Part shown: piece after piece, positions 45,190-53,607 of the stretch
Layout of the letters: each line of letters begins with the position of its first letter
Position numbering within the stretch: position 1 is the first letter of the stretch
From: Jidongwangia harbinensis
GTDB taxonomy: Bacteria > Actinomycetota > Actinomycetes > Mycobacteriales > Micromonosporaceae
DNA length: 64,000 bases
Direction: 5' to 3'
Assembly: GCF_020216025.1 (NCBI RefSeq)
Contig: NZ_JAIWNC010000011.1
Span: 186,001 to 250,000 of the forward strand
Made by a program: the position numbers and the translations under genes
Notes under the pieces: generated by a model
What the model saw: the letters and a program-made list of their open reading frames with translations, nothing else
Told to the model about the DNA's origin: nothing
The model's database searches: none

Positions 45190-46515
45190 TTAGCGGTCAC
45201 ACCCACCCATCACGGGGTCCAGGGAGGCGCCGCCGGCGATCACGTCGGCCAGCAGCGCGCCCTCGGCCATCGCCGGGATGGCCTGGAGGTTCACGAAACT
45301 CGGGTCGCGGTAGTGCACCCGGTACGGGTGCGTGCTGCCGTCGGAGACCGCGTGCACGCCGAGTTCGCCGCGCGGGTGTTCGATGCCGACGTACACCTGG
45401 CCCGGTGGCACCCGGAAGCCCTCGGTCACCAGCTTGAAGTGGTGGATCAGCGACTCCATCGACTGGCCCATGATCTTGGCGACGTGCTCCAGCGAGTTGC
45501 CGAGGCCGTCCACCCCCAGCGCGAGCTGGGCCGGCCAGGCGACCTTCTTGTCGTCGATCCAGATGGGACCGGGCCGGAGCCGGTCCAGCGCCTGCTCAAC
45601 GATCTTGAGCGACTCCCGGATCTCGGCCACCCGCACCAGGTAGCGGCCCCACACGTCGGCCGTGGTGGCGGTCGGCACGTCGAACTCGTAGTTCTCGTAC
45701 CCGCAGTAGGGCATGGTCTTGCGCAGGTCCCAGGCCAGGCCGGCGGAGCGCAGCACCGGGCCGGTGATGCCCAGCGACAGGCAACCGGTCACGTCCAGCA
45801 CCGCGACACCCTGCGTCCGCTCCTGCCAGATGACCTGGCCGGAGAGCAGGGCCTCGTACTCCTTCAGCTTCTTCGGCAGGTACTTCAGGAAGTCACGGAT
45901 CTTGCGGACAGCGGACTCCGGCAGGTCCTGGGCCAGGCCGCCGGGCCGGATGTAGCCGTTGTTCATCCGCAGGCCGGACGTCTCCTCGAAGATGTCGAGG
46001 ATGTACTCCCGCTCGCGGAAGCCGTACAGCATCATCGAGATGGCGCCCAGCTCCATGCCGGTGGTCGCGAGCCACACCAGGTGCGACGCGATCCGCTGGA
46101 GTTCCATGAACATCACCCGGATGGTGTTCGTCCGTTCGGTGATCTGGTCGGTCACGCCGAGCAGCTTCTCCACCGCGAGGCAGTAACCCACCTCGTTGAA
46201 CATGTTGGACAGGTAGTCCATCCGGGTCACGAACGTGACGCCCTGGGTCCAGTTGCGGTACTCCAGGTTCTTCTCGATGCCGGTGTGCAGGTAGCCGACC
46301 ACCGGCCGGACCGTGGTGACGGTCTCGCCCTCGAGCTCCAGCACCAGCCGCAGCACCCCGTGCGTGGACGGGTGCTGCGGACCCATGTTGACGACGATCT
46401 TCTCGTTGCTCAGCGGGTCGATGTTGCCGGCGATCGTGTCCCAGTCGCCGCCGGTGACCGTGAAGACCCGGCCCTCGGTGGTCTCCCGCTCGGTCGCGTA
46501 TCCGGGTGTAGTCAC
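45190..46515 (-). CDS. nuoD: NADH-quinone oxidoreductase subunit D
   Basis: A 441-residue 49-kDa-type subunit forming the quinone pocket with NuoB. NMGPQHPSTHGVLRLVLELEGE, GYLHTGIEKN and RMDYLSNMFNEVGYCLAVEKLLG are diagnostic, with the quinone-headgroup His and the C-terminal DPVMGGCDR close to the usual DPVMGEVDR. ATG at 46515 overlaps the nuoC stop. Normal length. Confidence 0.97.
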   Translation of the reverse strand: MTTPGYATERETTEGRVFTVTGGDWDTIAGNIDPLSNEKIVVNMGPQHPSTHGVLRLVLELEGETVTTVRPVVGYLHTGIEKNLEYRNWTQGVTFVTRMDYLSNMFNEVGYCLAVEKLLGVTDQITERTNTIRVMFMELQRIASHLVWLATTGMELGAISMMLYGFREREYILDIFEETSGLRMNNGYIRPGGLAQDLPESAVRKIRDFLKYLPKKLKEYEALLSGQVIWQERTQGVAVLDVTGCLSLGITGPVLRSAGLAWDLRKTMPYCGYENYEFDVPTATTADVWGRYLVRVAEIRESLKIVEQALDRLRPGPIWIDDKKVAWPAQLALGVDGLGNSLEHVAKIMGQSMESLIHHFKLVTEGFRVPPGQVYVGIEHPRGELGVHAVSDGSTHPYRVHYRDPSFVNLQAIPAMAEGALLADVIAGGASLDPVMGGCDR

Positions 46516-47231
46516 TGGTAGACCCTCCGCTGGTCAGGAGGCGGAATGGAGGCGCCCTTGTACTCGACGGGAACGCCGCCGAGCGGGTAGTCCTTGCGCT
46601 GCGGGTGACCCTCCCAGTCGTCCGGCATGAGGATCCGGGTCAGGTTGGGGTGGCCGGTGAAGACGACGCCGAACATGTCGTACGCCTCCCGCTCCTGCCA
46701 GTCGGCGGTCGGGTAGACGCCGGTGACGCTGGGCAGCGACTGGCCGTCGGCCACGGCCGCCTCCAGGCGCACCCGCCGCCGGTAGGTCATCGAGGTCAGC
46801 TGGTACGAGATGTGGAACCGGCGGTTGTCGCTGCCCAGGTAGTCGACGCCGTCGACGGACGAGCACAGCTCGAAGCGCAGCGACTCGTCGTCGCGCATGA
46901 TCTGGCAGACCTCGGCGATCCGCTCGGGCTTGATGTGCAGCGTCAGCTCGCCGCGGTCCACCACGACCTTCTCGATCGCGTCCGCGAAGCCCGGGTACGC
47001 CTCTTCGAGCGCGTCGTACACCTCGTCGAAGTAACCGCCGAACGGCCGCGGGCTGTCCACCCCGGTCGGGCGCCGGCGGGCGAGCCCGCCGAAGCCGGAC
47101 ACGTCGCCGGTGCCCTGGACGCCGAACATGCCCTTGTCCGGGCTCGGCGGGGTCTGCGCCGGTGCGTCGAGGTTCGCGCCCACCGGCGCGGTCACCGGCA
47201 CGCCGCCGTCGGATTCGGAGTGCGTACTCAC
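46512..47231 (-). CDS. nuoC: NADH-quinone oxidoreductase subunit C
   Basis: A 239-residue 30-kDa-type subunit. The family signature WQEREAYDMFGVVFTGHPNLTRILMPDDWEGHPQRKDYPLGG (about residues 180-222) is complete. GTG at 47231 (VSTHSESDGG) overlaps the nuoB stop. The first 60 residues are a Pro/Gly-rich extension, common in actinobacteria. Structural link between the NuoD/B module and the peripheral arm. Confidence 0.96.
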   Translation of the reverse strand: MSTHSESDGGVPVTAPVGANLDAPAQTPPSPDKGMFGVQGTGDVSGFGGLARRRPTGVDSPRPFGGYFDEVYDALEEAYPGFADAIEKVVVDRGELTLHIKPERIAEVCQIMRDDESLRFELCSSVDGVDYLGSDNRRFHISYQLTSMTYRRRVRLEAAVADGQSLPSVTGVYPTADWQEREAYDMFGVVFTGHPNLTRILMPDDWEGHPQRKDYPLGGVPVEYKGASIPPPDQRRVYQ

Positions 47232-47899
47232 TTCCCACCCTCCCGCAGGTGCGGCTGCAGCTTCATCCAGTTCTCGATGCGCAGCTGCTCCTCGCGACCC
47301 TCCTTGACGGCCTGCGTCCACTCCGCCCGGCGGGCCTTGTCGACGCGGTACGAAGAAGGCATCGCGCCCGGTGCCACGATCGGCATCTTGCCCTCGGCCT
47401 GGCGGGCCTCCAGCATCTTGCGGCCGTTCGGGCCCAGCGGCTGAGCCATGACCTTCTCGCGCATCTTGAGGATCGCGTCGATCAGCATCTCCGGCCGCGG
47501 CGGGCAGCCCGGCAGGTAGATGTCGACCGGGACGATGTGGTCCACGCCCTGCACGATCGCGTAGTTGTTGAACATGCCGCCGGAGGACGCGCAGACGCCC
47601 ATCGAGATGACCGAGCGCGGCTCCGGCATCTGGTCGTAGATCTGCCGGACGACCGGGGCCATCTTCTGGCTCACCCGGCCGGCGACGATCATCAGGTCGG
47701 CCTGCCGGGGCGAGGCCCGGAAGACCTCCATGCCCCAGCGGCCCAGGTCGTAGTGCGGCCCGCCGGACGCCATCATCTCGATGGCGCAGCAGGCCAGGCC
47801 GAACGTGGCGCCCCAGAACGACGACTTGCGGGCCCAGTTGGAGAGCTTCTCGACCGAGGTCAGCAGGATGCCGCTCGGCAGTTTCTCTTCGATTCCCAT
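47228..47899 (-). CDS. nuoB: NADH-quinone oxidoreductase subunit B
   Basis: A 223-residue PSST-type subunit binding the terminal cluster N2. The tandem Cys pair in LACCAIEMM, VCASSGGMFNN and YLPGCPPRPEM supplies the four ligands. The last 60 residues extend beyond the minimal core, as in other actinomycetes. ATG at 47899, 3 bp after nuoA. Confidence 0.97.
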   Translation of the reverse strand: MGIEEKLPSGILLTSVEKLSNWARKSSFWGATFGLACCAIEMMASGGPHYDLGRWGMEVFRASPRQADLMIVAGRVSQKMAPVVRQIYDQMPEPRSVISMGVCASSGGMFNNYAIVQGVDHIVPVDIYLPGCPPRPEMLIDAILKMREKVMAQPLGPNGRKMLEARQAEGKMPIVAPGAMPSSYRVDKARRAEWTQAVKEGREEQLRIENWMKLQPHLREGGK

Positions 47900-47902
47900 A
47901 GC

Positions 47903-48268
47903 TCAGTCCCAGTTCAGGCCGCCACGCCGCCACACGTACGTGTAGGCGATGAAGACGGTGACGATGAAGAGGACCATCTCCACGAACCCGAACAGGCCGA
48001 GCGCCTCGAAGGACACGGCCCACGGGTAGAGGAAGATGGTCTCGATGTCGAAGATGATGAAGAGCATCGCGGTCAGGTAGAACTTGACCGGGAAGCGGCC
48101 GCCGCCGATCGGCTGCGGCGCCGGCTCGATACCGCATTCGTACGCTTCGAGCTTCGCGCGGTTGTACCGCTTGGGACCCACGATCGGCGCGATGGACACC
48201 GAGAACAAGGCGAAGAGCGCCCCGAGGATCAAAAGCCCGACGATCGGGACGTACGGATTGATCGTCAT
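47903..48268 (-). CDS. nuoA: NADH-quinone oxidoreductase subunit A
   Basis: A 121-residue three-helix membrane subunit. YECGIEP (Cys loop), KFYLTAMLFIIFDIETIFLYPWAV with the conserved acidic residues, and a third helix (FVEMVLFIVTVFIAYTYVW) identify it. First gene of the nuo operon; ATG at 48268 has GGAGAG 5 nt upstream. A Rex-like operator lies only 17 bp before the start. Confidence 0.96.
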   Translation of the reverse strand: MTINPYVPIVGLLILGALFALFSVSIAPIVGPKRYNRAKLEAYECGIEPAPQPIGGGRFPVKFYLTAMLFIIFDIETIFLYPWAVSFEALGLFGFVEMVLFIVTVFIAYTYVWRRGGLNWD

Positions 48269-48285
48269 CTTCTCTCCTGCTCGAC

Positions 48286-48301
48286 TGTTAGCCGGTTCAC
48301 A
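48286..48301. promoter_or_regulatory. Rex-like operator in front of nuoA
   Basis: TGTTAGCCGGTTCACA matches 12 of 14 fixed positions of TGTGAAC-NN-GTTCACA. On the minus strand it overlaps TAGTGT, a plausible -10 box for nuoA. Confidence 0.5.
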
Positions 48302-48356
48302 CTATTGATCCGGTTTCGCCTTGCGTCGACCGGGGTGTCCTGGGCGTCTGTGGTGC

Positions 48357-49646
48357 TCATACCGCGGGCGCTACCTTCGTCAAACCATTGATGACCCGGT
48401 CCATGGCGTCCCCGCCGCGCGGGTCGGTCAGGTTGGCCAGCAGTTTCAGTACGAAACGCATCAGCGTCGGGTGCGGCATCCCGTGCTTGGTGGCGATCCG
48501 CATGATCTCGGGCTTTCCGATGAGCTTCACGAATACCCCGCCGAGGCGGTAATACCCCCCGAACCGGATCTTCAGTTCCGCCGGGTACGCCTGCAGCGCC
48601 CGCTCCCGGTCGGCACCGGCCGGACGCGCCAGCGCCTGCACCGCCACCTCGGCGGCCAGCTCGCCGGACTCCATCGCGTACGCGATGCCCTCACCGTTCA
48701 TCGGGTTGACCATGCCACCGGAGTCGCCGACCAGCAGGACGCCGCGCGTGTAGTGCGGCACCCGGTTGAAACCCATGGGCAGCGCCGCGCCCAGGATCGG
48801 CCCGTCCGCGTTGGTCTCGTCGCGCATGCCCCACTCGGCCGGCGTGGTGCCCAGCCAGTCGGTGAGCAGCGCCCGGTAGTTGGTCTTGCCGAACGCGTCG
48901 GACGAGTTCAGGATGCCCAGGCCGACGTTCACCCGGCCGTCGCCCATGCCGAAGATCCAGCCGTACCCGGGCAGCAGCACGTTCCGGTCCTGCGCGCTGC
49001 GCAGCTCGAGCCAGGACTCCAGGTAGTCGTCGTCGGCCCGGACCGGCGAGTGGTAGTAGCGCCGGACCGCGACGCCGAGCGGGCGGTCGTCGCGCTTGGT
49101 CAGGCCCATGGCCAGCGGCAGCTTGCCGGACACGCCGTCCGCCGCCACGACCAGCGGCGCCCGATACTGAACGGACTCCTTGCCGGGGCCGACCTTGGCG
49201 AACACGCCGATGGCGTGACCGTCGTCGTCCAGCACCGGGCCGGTGACGTTCACGTTGGTCAGCAGCACCGCACCGGCCTCGGCGGCCCGCTTGGCGAGCA
49301 TGTCGTCGAAGTCCAGGCGGGTGCGCACCAGGCCGTAGCTGGGGAAGCTGGCGAGTTCCGGCCAGTCGAGTTCCAGGCGTACCCCGCCGCCGATCACCCG
49401 GAGGCCCTTGTTCTGCAGCCAGCCCGCCTTCTCGGAGGTGTCGATGCCCATCCGGATCAGCTGGCGGGTGGCGCGCGGCGTGAGTCCGTCGCCGCAGACC
49501 TTCTCGCGCGGGAACTCGGTCTTCTCCAACAGGAGGACGCGGAGCCCGTGCCGGGCCATGTGGTAAGCCGTCGCGGAACCGCCCGGCCCCGCCCCGACGA
49601 CGATCACGTCGGCCTCGTCGGCAACGGGCGTGTGCTGCTCGTGCAC
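48357..49646 (-). CDS. menJ: Geranylgeranyl/menaquinone reductase (MenJ-like)
   Basis: A 429-residue FAD-dependent reductase of the geranylgeranyl reductase family. Rossmann motif VIVVGAGPGGSATAYHMARHG (about residues 14-34), the family LLLEKTEFPREKVCGDGLTPRA, and the second FAD motif LLVGDSGGMVNPMNGEGIAYAMESG. Mycobacterial MenJ (Rv0561c) saturates one isoprene of menaquinone; the position 88 bp upstream of nuoA supports the same role. GTG at 49646, with a near-perfect Rex site 27 bp upstream, so menJ and nuo may be co-regulated by NADH/NAD status. Confidence 0.88.
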   Translation of the reverse strand: MHEQHTPVADEADVIVVGAGPGGSATAYHMARHGLRVLLLEKTEFPREKVCGDGLTPRATRQLIRMGIDTSEKAGWLQNKGLRVIGGGVRLELDWPELASFPSYGLVRTRLDFDDMLAKRAAEAGAVLLTNVNVTGPVLDDDGHAIGVFAKVGPGKESVQYRAPLVVAADGVSGKLPLAMGLTKRDDRPLGVAVRRYYHSPVRADDDYLESWLELRSAQDRNVLLPGYGWIFGMGDGRVNVGLGILNSSDAFGKTNYRALLTDWLGTTPAEWGMRDETNADGPILGAALPMGFNRVPHYTRGVLLVGDSGGMVNPMNGEGIAYAMESGELAAEVAVQALARPAGADRERALQAYPAELKIRFGGYYRLGGVFVKLIGKPEIMRIATKHGMPHPTLMRFVLKLLANLTDPRGGDAMDRVINGLTKVAPAV

Positions 49647-49672
49647 GGCCTCACCTCCGTCTCGCGCGGGCT

Positions 49673-49688
49673 CGTGAAACGGTTCACA
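49673..49688. promoter_or_regulatory. Rex-like operator upstream of menJ
   Basis: CGTGAAACGGTTCACA, close to the actinomycete Rex box TGTGAAC-NN-GTTCACA: 12 of 14 fixed positions, with an uninterrupted GTGAA-N4-TTCAC palindrome. Confidence 0.6.
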
Positions 49689-49745
49689 AGCCAGCCCAGG
49701 TCGGAGTCTATGGCGGCCATCGAAGCGGTTGAGGGTTAGGGAACC

Positions 49746-50003
49746 CTAACTGGTCAAACTCCGCGCCAATGCCCGCTCTGCGACCCCTCGGGCGGCTCCG
49801 TCCAGGTGTTCCCGAAACGTACCGCCCAGCGCCTGATCAAGCGCGACGATCAGCTCATCCACCAACTCCTGGGCGCGCGCCGGGTCCTCCGCGGCGACCA
49901 GGCGGATCCGGTTGGCCAGCTCCAGCGCGCGACGTTCGCCCTCGTCCCGCTCGTCGATCGCCAGGTCGATGTCGGTGTCGTCCAGTTGACCGATTGTCCC
50001 CAT
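49746..50003 (-). CDS. Small acidic helical protein of unknown function
   Basis: An 85-residue protein rich in Asp, Glu, Ala and Leu with no Cys, Trp or membrane segment. TDIDLAIDERDEGERRALELANRI and EDPARAQELVDELIVALDQAL suggest two to three amphipathic helices. ATG at 50003. It lies between menG and menJ on the same strand, so it may be co-transcribed with menaquinone genes, but nothing in the sequence indicates a catalytic role. Codon use is like its neighbours, which supports it being a real gene. Confidence 0.6.
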   Translation of the reverse strand: MGTIGQLDDTDIDLAIDERDEGERRALELANRIRLVAAEDPARAQELVDELIVALDQALGGTFREHLDGAARGVAERALARSLTS

Positions 50004-50064
50004 ACGGGCGACTTAAGCACTTTCGCGAAGGCCCTCGCGCCGGAACCGGATTTTTCACCCGCCC

Positions 50065-50757
50065 CTAACGCCGGGTGGCCCGGTGCAGCGCCACCACACC
50101 ACCGGTGAGATTGCGCCAGCCCACCCGGTCCCACGGCCCCGACCCGGCGATCCGGGCGGCCAGACCGGCCTGGTCCGGCCAGGCGCGGATCGATTCGGCC
50201 AGATAGACGTACGCATCCGGGTTGCTGGCCACCGCACGCGCGACGGCCGGCAGCGAACGCATCAGATACTGCAGGTAGACCGTCCGGAACGGGGCGCTCG
50301 TGGGATGGCTGAACTCGCACACCACCAGCCGGCCACCCGACCGGGTGACCCGCGCCAGCTCACGCAACGCGGCGCCGGTGTCCACCACGTTGCGTAGCGC
50401 GAAGGAGATCGTCACCGCGTCGAACGCGCCGTCCGGGAACGGCAGGTGCAGGGCGTCGCCACCGACCAGCGGGACGGATCGGATCCGGCGCCCGGTCCGC
50501 AACATGCCGATGGACAGGTCGGCGCCGACCGCGAAGGCGCCGGAGCGACCCAGCTCCTCGGTCGACACCCCGGTCCCGGCCCCGACGTCCAGCACCCGCT
50601 CGCCGGGCCGCAGCGCCAACGCCGCCCGGGTGGCCCGGCGCCAGCCCCGGTCCTGGCCGAACGACAGGACGGTGTTGGTCAGGTCGTACCGCTCGGCCAC
50701 GCCGTCGAACATCTCGGCGACCTCGCGCGGCTGCTTGTCCAGATCGGCTCGCGTCAC
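50065..50757 (-). CDS. menG: Demethylmenaquinone methyltransferase
   Basis: A 230-residue class I SAM-dependent methyltransferase of the UbiE/MenG family. VLDVGAGTGVSTEEL (SAM motif I, about residues 52-66), FDAVTISFALRNVVD and GGRLVVCEFSHPTS are family signatures, as is the N-terminal VAEMFDGVAERYDLTN. GTG at 50757 is chosen over the upstream frame, whose extra residues fall in a hairpin-rich leader. Catalyses the last ring methylation of menaquinone. A T-tailed hairpin lies 34 bp upstream. Confidence 0.92.
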   Translation of the reverse strand: MTRADLDKQPREVAEMFDGVAERYDLTNTVLSFGQDRGWRRATRAALALRPGERVLDVGAGTGVSTEELGRSGAFAVGADLSIGMLRTGRRIRSVPLVGGDALHLPFPDGAFDAVTISFALRNVVDTGAALRELARVTRSGGRLVVCEFSHPTSAPFRTVYLQYLMRSLPAVARAVASNPDAYVYLAESIRAWPDQAGLAARIAGSGPWDRVGWRNLTGGVVALHRATRR

Positions 50758-50790
50758 GCCTGCCACTCTGCCACTGGAGGGCACAAATAA

Positions 50791-50821
50791 CGCGGGCGGG
50801 ATGGTGACCATCCCGCCCGCG
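50791..50821 (-). terminator. Rho-independent terminator or attenuator upstream of menG
   Basis: Perfect 14-bp stem (50791-50804 with 50808-50821) with a 3-nt loop. On the minus strand it is followed by TTATTTGTG, a rare T-rich tail in this genome. Confidence 0.75.
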
Positions 50822-50983
50822 CCTGGTGCTCTATATATACGACCGCCATCGGTCGGGTCCGAAGCCGTCGCCGGCGCTGATGGCAGCTGGCGACGTATGC
50901 GAGGTACGAGGTGTTACGCAGGCAACCTAACCAGCAGAAACACCCGGGTACAGAGAGTCGCGCCGCTCGTTACCGAGGAGCAA

Positions 50984-51005
50984 CCACCCCCTGTTCCGGG
51001 GGTGG
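50984..51005 (-). terminator. Hairpin after the four-helix membrane protein gene
   Basis: 8-bp stem (50984-50991 with 50998-51005), 6-nt loop, 25 bp beyond the stop at 51030. Confidence 0.5.
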
Positions 51006-51029
51006 ACCCCGACCCGTCCGAACGGCCCA

Positions 51030-51485
51030 CTACCACCCCTCAGGGGGCCTTGGGGACTGGCTTCGCGACGCCGATGGGCTTGGCCGCCGCCGGAGCCACG
51101 GCGCAATCGCCGGAGCCCTCATGAGCAGCGCCGCGGTCAGCAAGGTGATCACGGCCTGTCCGACGCGCCCGGGGGTGACACCGCCGGCCTGGTCGACCGC
51201 ATAGTTGGCGTACGCATTCGCGAGAGCGTCAGTCGCGAGGACCAGGCACGCCAGCACCAGCCCTTCAATGCGGCGAAACGCCAGCAGGAGGGCCGTGGCA
51301 GGGTCCGCGATGGTGAGCGCGACGAAGTAGCCGGCCAGCCATGCGGGCATCGACGGGTACGGGTCGAGCCCGCCGATGAGCAGCTGCCCGACGTGAACCG
51401 CCGTGCCGTATGCGAACACCGCCACCGTCACCGCAACGGTAATCCGGATGCGACGTGGCACCCCGGCCCATCGACGATGCCCCAT
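51030..51485 (-). CDS. Four-helix membrane protein of unknown function
   Basis: A 151-residue protein with four hydrophobic helices (about residues 14-36, 47-67, 76-98, 106-126) and a basic, Ser/Pro-rich C-terminus. The second helix region contains PSMPAWLAGYFVALTIADPATALLLAF. ATG at 51485 (MGHRRWAGVP) is taken over a longer upstream frame that crosses a terminator. No family recognised. It resembles small predicted integral membrane proteins common in Micromonosporaceae. Confidence 0.65.
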   Translation of the reverse strand: MGHRRWAGVPRRIRITVAVTVAVFAYGTAVHVGQLLIGGLDPYPSMPAWLAGYFVALTIADPATALLLAFRRIEGLVLACLVLATDALANAYANYAVDQAGGVTPGRVGQAVITLLTAALLMRAPAIAPWLRRRPSPSASRSQSPRPPEGW

Positions 51486-51527
51486 GCCGCCAGTGTCCCT
51501 GCGGCGCTCAACCGCGCCGCAACGTAC

Positions 51528-51560
51528 GGCGGCCCGGCACCCATCGGGTGCCGGGCCGCC
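51528..51560 (-). terminator. Strong terminator after the LPXTG protein gene
   Basis: Perfect 15-bp stem (51528-51542 with 51546-51560), 3-nt loop, 13 bp past the stop of the surface-protein gene. Confidence 0.8.
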
Positions 51561-51573
51561 GTGCGGGTGATGC

Positions 51574-52764
51574 TTACTTCTCGTCGCCCGGGGCCACCAG
51601 GACGACCCGGCGACGGCGCGCCGTGACGAACAGGAACGCACCGAGGACCAGCGCGGCCACGCCGACGCCGCCGACCGTGGCCGCGACCGGACCGGTCACG
51701 GGCAGGCTCGGGTCGTCGTCACCGTCGCCGGCACCGCTGCCGCCGGTGCTGGTGCCGCCGGCAACCAGCACCGCGAACGGGTCGGTGTTGTCGGTGGCGT
51801 CGACGTCCTTGGCGGCCTGCGCCGAGGTCAGCGGCCGGGCGTTGGCCGGGCGCACCGACTTGCGCTTGGACTTCTTGTTGCCGGCCTGCACGGCGGACTG
51901 CTCGAGCGCGTTGATGGTGACCTCGCCACCCTTGAGCGCGACCGGGCCCTTGGCGTCCGCGGAGACCTGCACCGGGAAGAAGAACCCGGTGCTCGACTCC
52001 TCGCTCGGGCCACCGGTGACGTCCTCGGGCAGCAGCGAGAAGTCCTTGTAGTCACACCGGACGCTGCGGTTGTCCCCCGCGTACTTGCAGCCCTGCTCCT
52101 TGTCGGCGAAGACGACGTTCTTCGGCAGCTGCACCTCCACGCGCAGGCCGTCGGCGATCCGGTCGCCCCGGTTCCACACGTAGGCCCAGACCACGGCGAC
52201 CTCGCCCGGCTTGACGTCCTTGTCGTTGGGCTCGCCGGTCTGCTGGTCGACGCCGGTCACGTCGGGGGCGTAGACGCCCAGGTCGACGCCGTTGCCGCCG
52301 ACGTTGACGTTGACCGTCTTGCTGTCGTTGGCCTTGTTGCTGTCGCCCTCGACCTCGACCTTGATGGTCAGCTTGCCGGCCGCACCACTGGCGCCGTCCT
52401 GCCGGGTCAGCGGCACGGCGAGCTCGGTGGTCTTGCCGGGGCCCGGGATGAACTCGGAGTCGATGCCACAGACGGCGATGTCGTTCTCGTCGAACTGGCA
52501 TTCGTCGTCGATGTAGATCTCGATCTTCGAGTCGTCCACCTTGGAGGCGTCGAAGATGACGTTGACGGCCTTCGGCGTCGTGGTGCCGTGGTTGGTGACG
52601 GCGACCATGCCGAGCTTGCCGGTGGCGTCGGCCGCGATGGTGGTGCCGGTCAGGTTCAGCCCGAAGTCGACGTCGGCGGCGAGCGCCGGGGTCGCGGAGA
52701 GGGCAAGCGCACCGGCGGCCAGCACAGCCGTGGCAGATGCGCGCGTGAGGTTACGCAACGACAT
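51574..52764 (-). CDS. LPXTG-anchored surface protein
   Basis: A 396-residue exported protein. Signal peptide with cleavage near ALA-ADVDFG (about residue 29). Two beta-sandwich regions follow: DVDFGLNLTGTTIAADATG, with Cys pairs (DDECQF, AVCGID), and VDLGVYAPDVTGVDQQTG, with CKYAGDNRSVRC. These resemble CARDB/DUF11-type modules. A low-complexity linker leads to SLPVTG (about residues 358-363), a membrane helix (VAALVLGAFLFV) and TARRRR, a complete sortase signal, so it should be covalently attached to peptidoglycan. No sortase gene is in the window. ATG at 52764 has GGGGAG 13 nt upstream. Confidence 0.88.
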   Translation of the reverse strand: MSLRNLTRASATAVLAAGALALSATPALAADVDFGLNLTGTTIAADATGKLGMVAVTNHGTTTPKAVNVIFDASKVDDSKIEIYIDDECQFDENDIAVCGIDSEFIPGPGKTTELAVPLTRQDGASGAAGKLTIKVEVEGDSNKANDSKTVNVNVGGNGVDLGVYAPDVTGVDQQTGEPNDKDVKPGEVAVVWAYVWNRGDRIADGLRVEVQLPKNVVFADKEQGCKYAGDNRSVRCDYKDFSLLPEDVTGGPSEESSTGFFFPVQVSADAKGPVALKGGEVTINALEQSAVQAGNKKSKRKSVRPANARPLTSAQAAKDVDATDNTDPFAVLVAGGTSTGGSGAGDGDDDPSLPVTGPVAATVGGVGVAALVLGAFLFVTARRRRVVLVAPGDEK

Positions 52765-52853
52765 GAAAGGGGGCTCCCCGTGGGACGGATGATATCTAGA
52801 GCGGGCAGGTTAGCGAGTGATCTTGCTGGTGCGCGACCCCGAAGACGTGCCAA

Positions 52854-52879
52854 GCTCTTCGATTGATCCATCGAAGAGC
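52854..52879. promoter_or_regulatory. Perfect inverted repeat upstream of the surface-protein gene
   Basis: GCTCTTCGAT and ATCGAAGAGC around a 6-bp centre, 90 bp before the start. Either an operator or a small hairpin. Confidence 0.45.
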
Positions 52880-53441
52880 CGATATGCCCGATCCCTGCGG
52901 CGCTTAACCAGGCCTTAAGACATGGCGGATCACCCGAACGGCCACCGAGACGTTGGACCGAACGGTCATCGGCGGCGCCTCGGAGGGCCACCAGGCGGTG
53001 ACTCGCGGTGCCTCGGAGCGGTGCGCGCTCGGGTGTCTCCACGACTTGGCGCTACGCCGGGACTTCCACTCGCCCGGCCTTTTATCCGTCCCGGACAGGA
53101 GTACGGCGTCGAGCTCTCATCGGTTCACCTGCGCGCGAGGGCGGACACCTGGGCATGGCTTGCGGAGTACTGGCGCGCTACGCACCACCCCGATCACGCG
53201 AGCCCCGGAGTTACGGCACGCCGCGCACCCGAAACTCCACACCATCGTCACGCACACGGGCGGGATGCCGAAAAGTCGCGGGGGATCCACGAGCCGGCGA
53301 CCATCGCTGCCCGAATGCGGCCTTTCCCGGCTCCGGCGGTGTCGAGCACGCAGCTTTGCCCGTTATGCGGCCTTGAGTAGGCGAGATCTTGGCGGCATGG
53401 GCGAATCTTGGCGCCGCAACGCCCCCAGACGGGCCAGCCCG

Positions 53442-53607
53442 CTCCAAGATCTGACCGCGCCTCCAAGATCTGTGCCCGCGCCTCCAAGATCTGCGCTCGC
53501 GCCTCCAAGATCTGCGCCCGCGCCCTCCAAGATCTGCGCTCGCGCCTCCAAGATCTGCGCCCGCGCCCTCCAAGATCTGCGCCGTGCCTCCAAGATCTGG
53601 CAGCCCG
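53442..53607. repeat. ~21-bp CTCCAAGATCTG tandem array
   Basis: CTCCAAGATCTG begins at 53442, 53461, 53482, 53503, 53525, 53546, 53568 and 53588 (spacing 19-22 bp). The linkers are CGCYCGCGC-like. Each copy contains the palindrome AGATCT. Confidence 0.9.

Noticed and set aside
50822..50983. Riboswitch (c-di-AMP or c-di-GMP type) upstream of menG
   Set aside because: I could not align the conserved cores of these classes; only hairpins are evident.
52922..53380. Overlapping plus-strand ORFs of 120-150 codons before mqnC
   Set aside because: Several frames are open at once, starts lack ribosome sites, and the translations are low-complexity.
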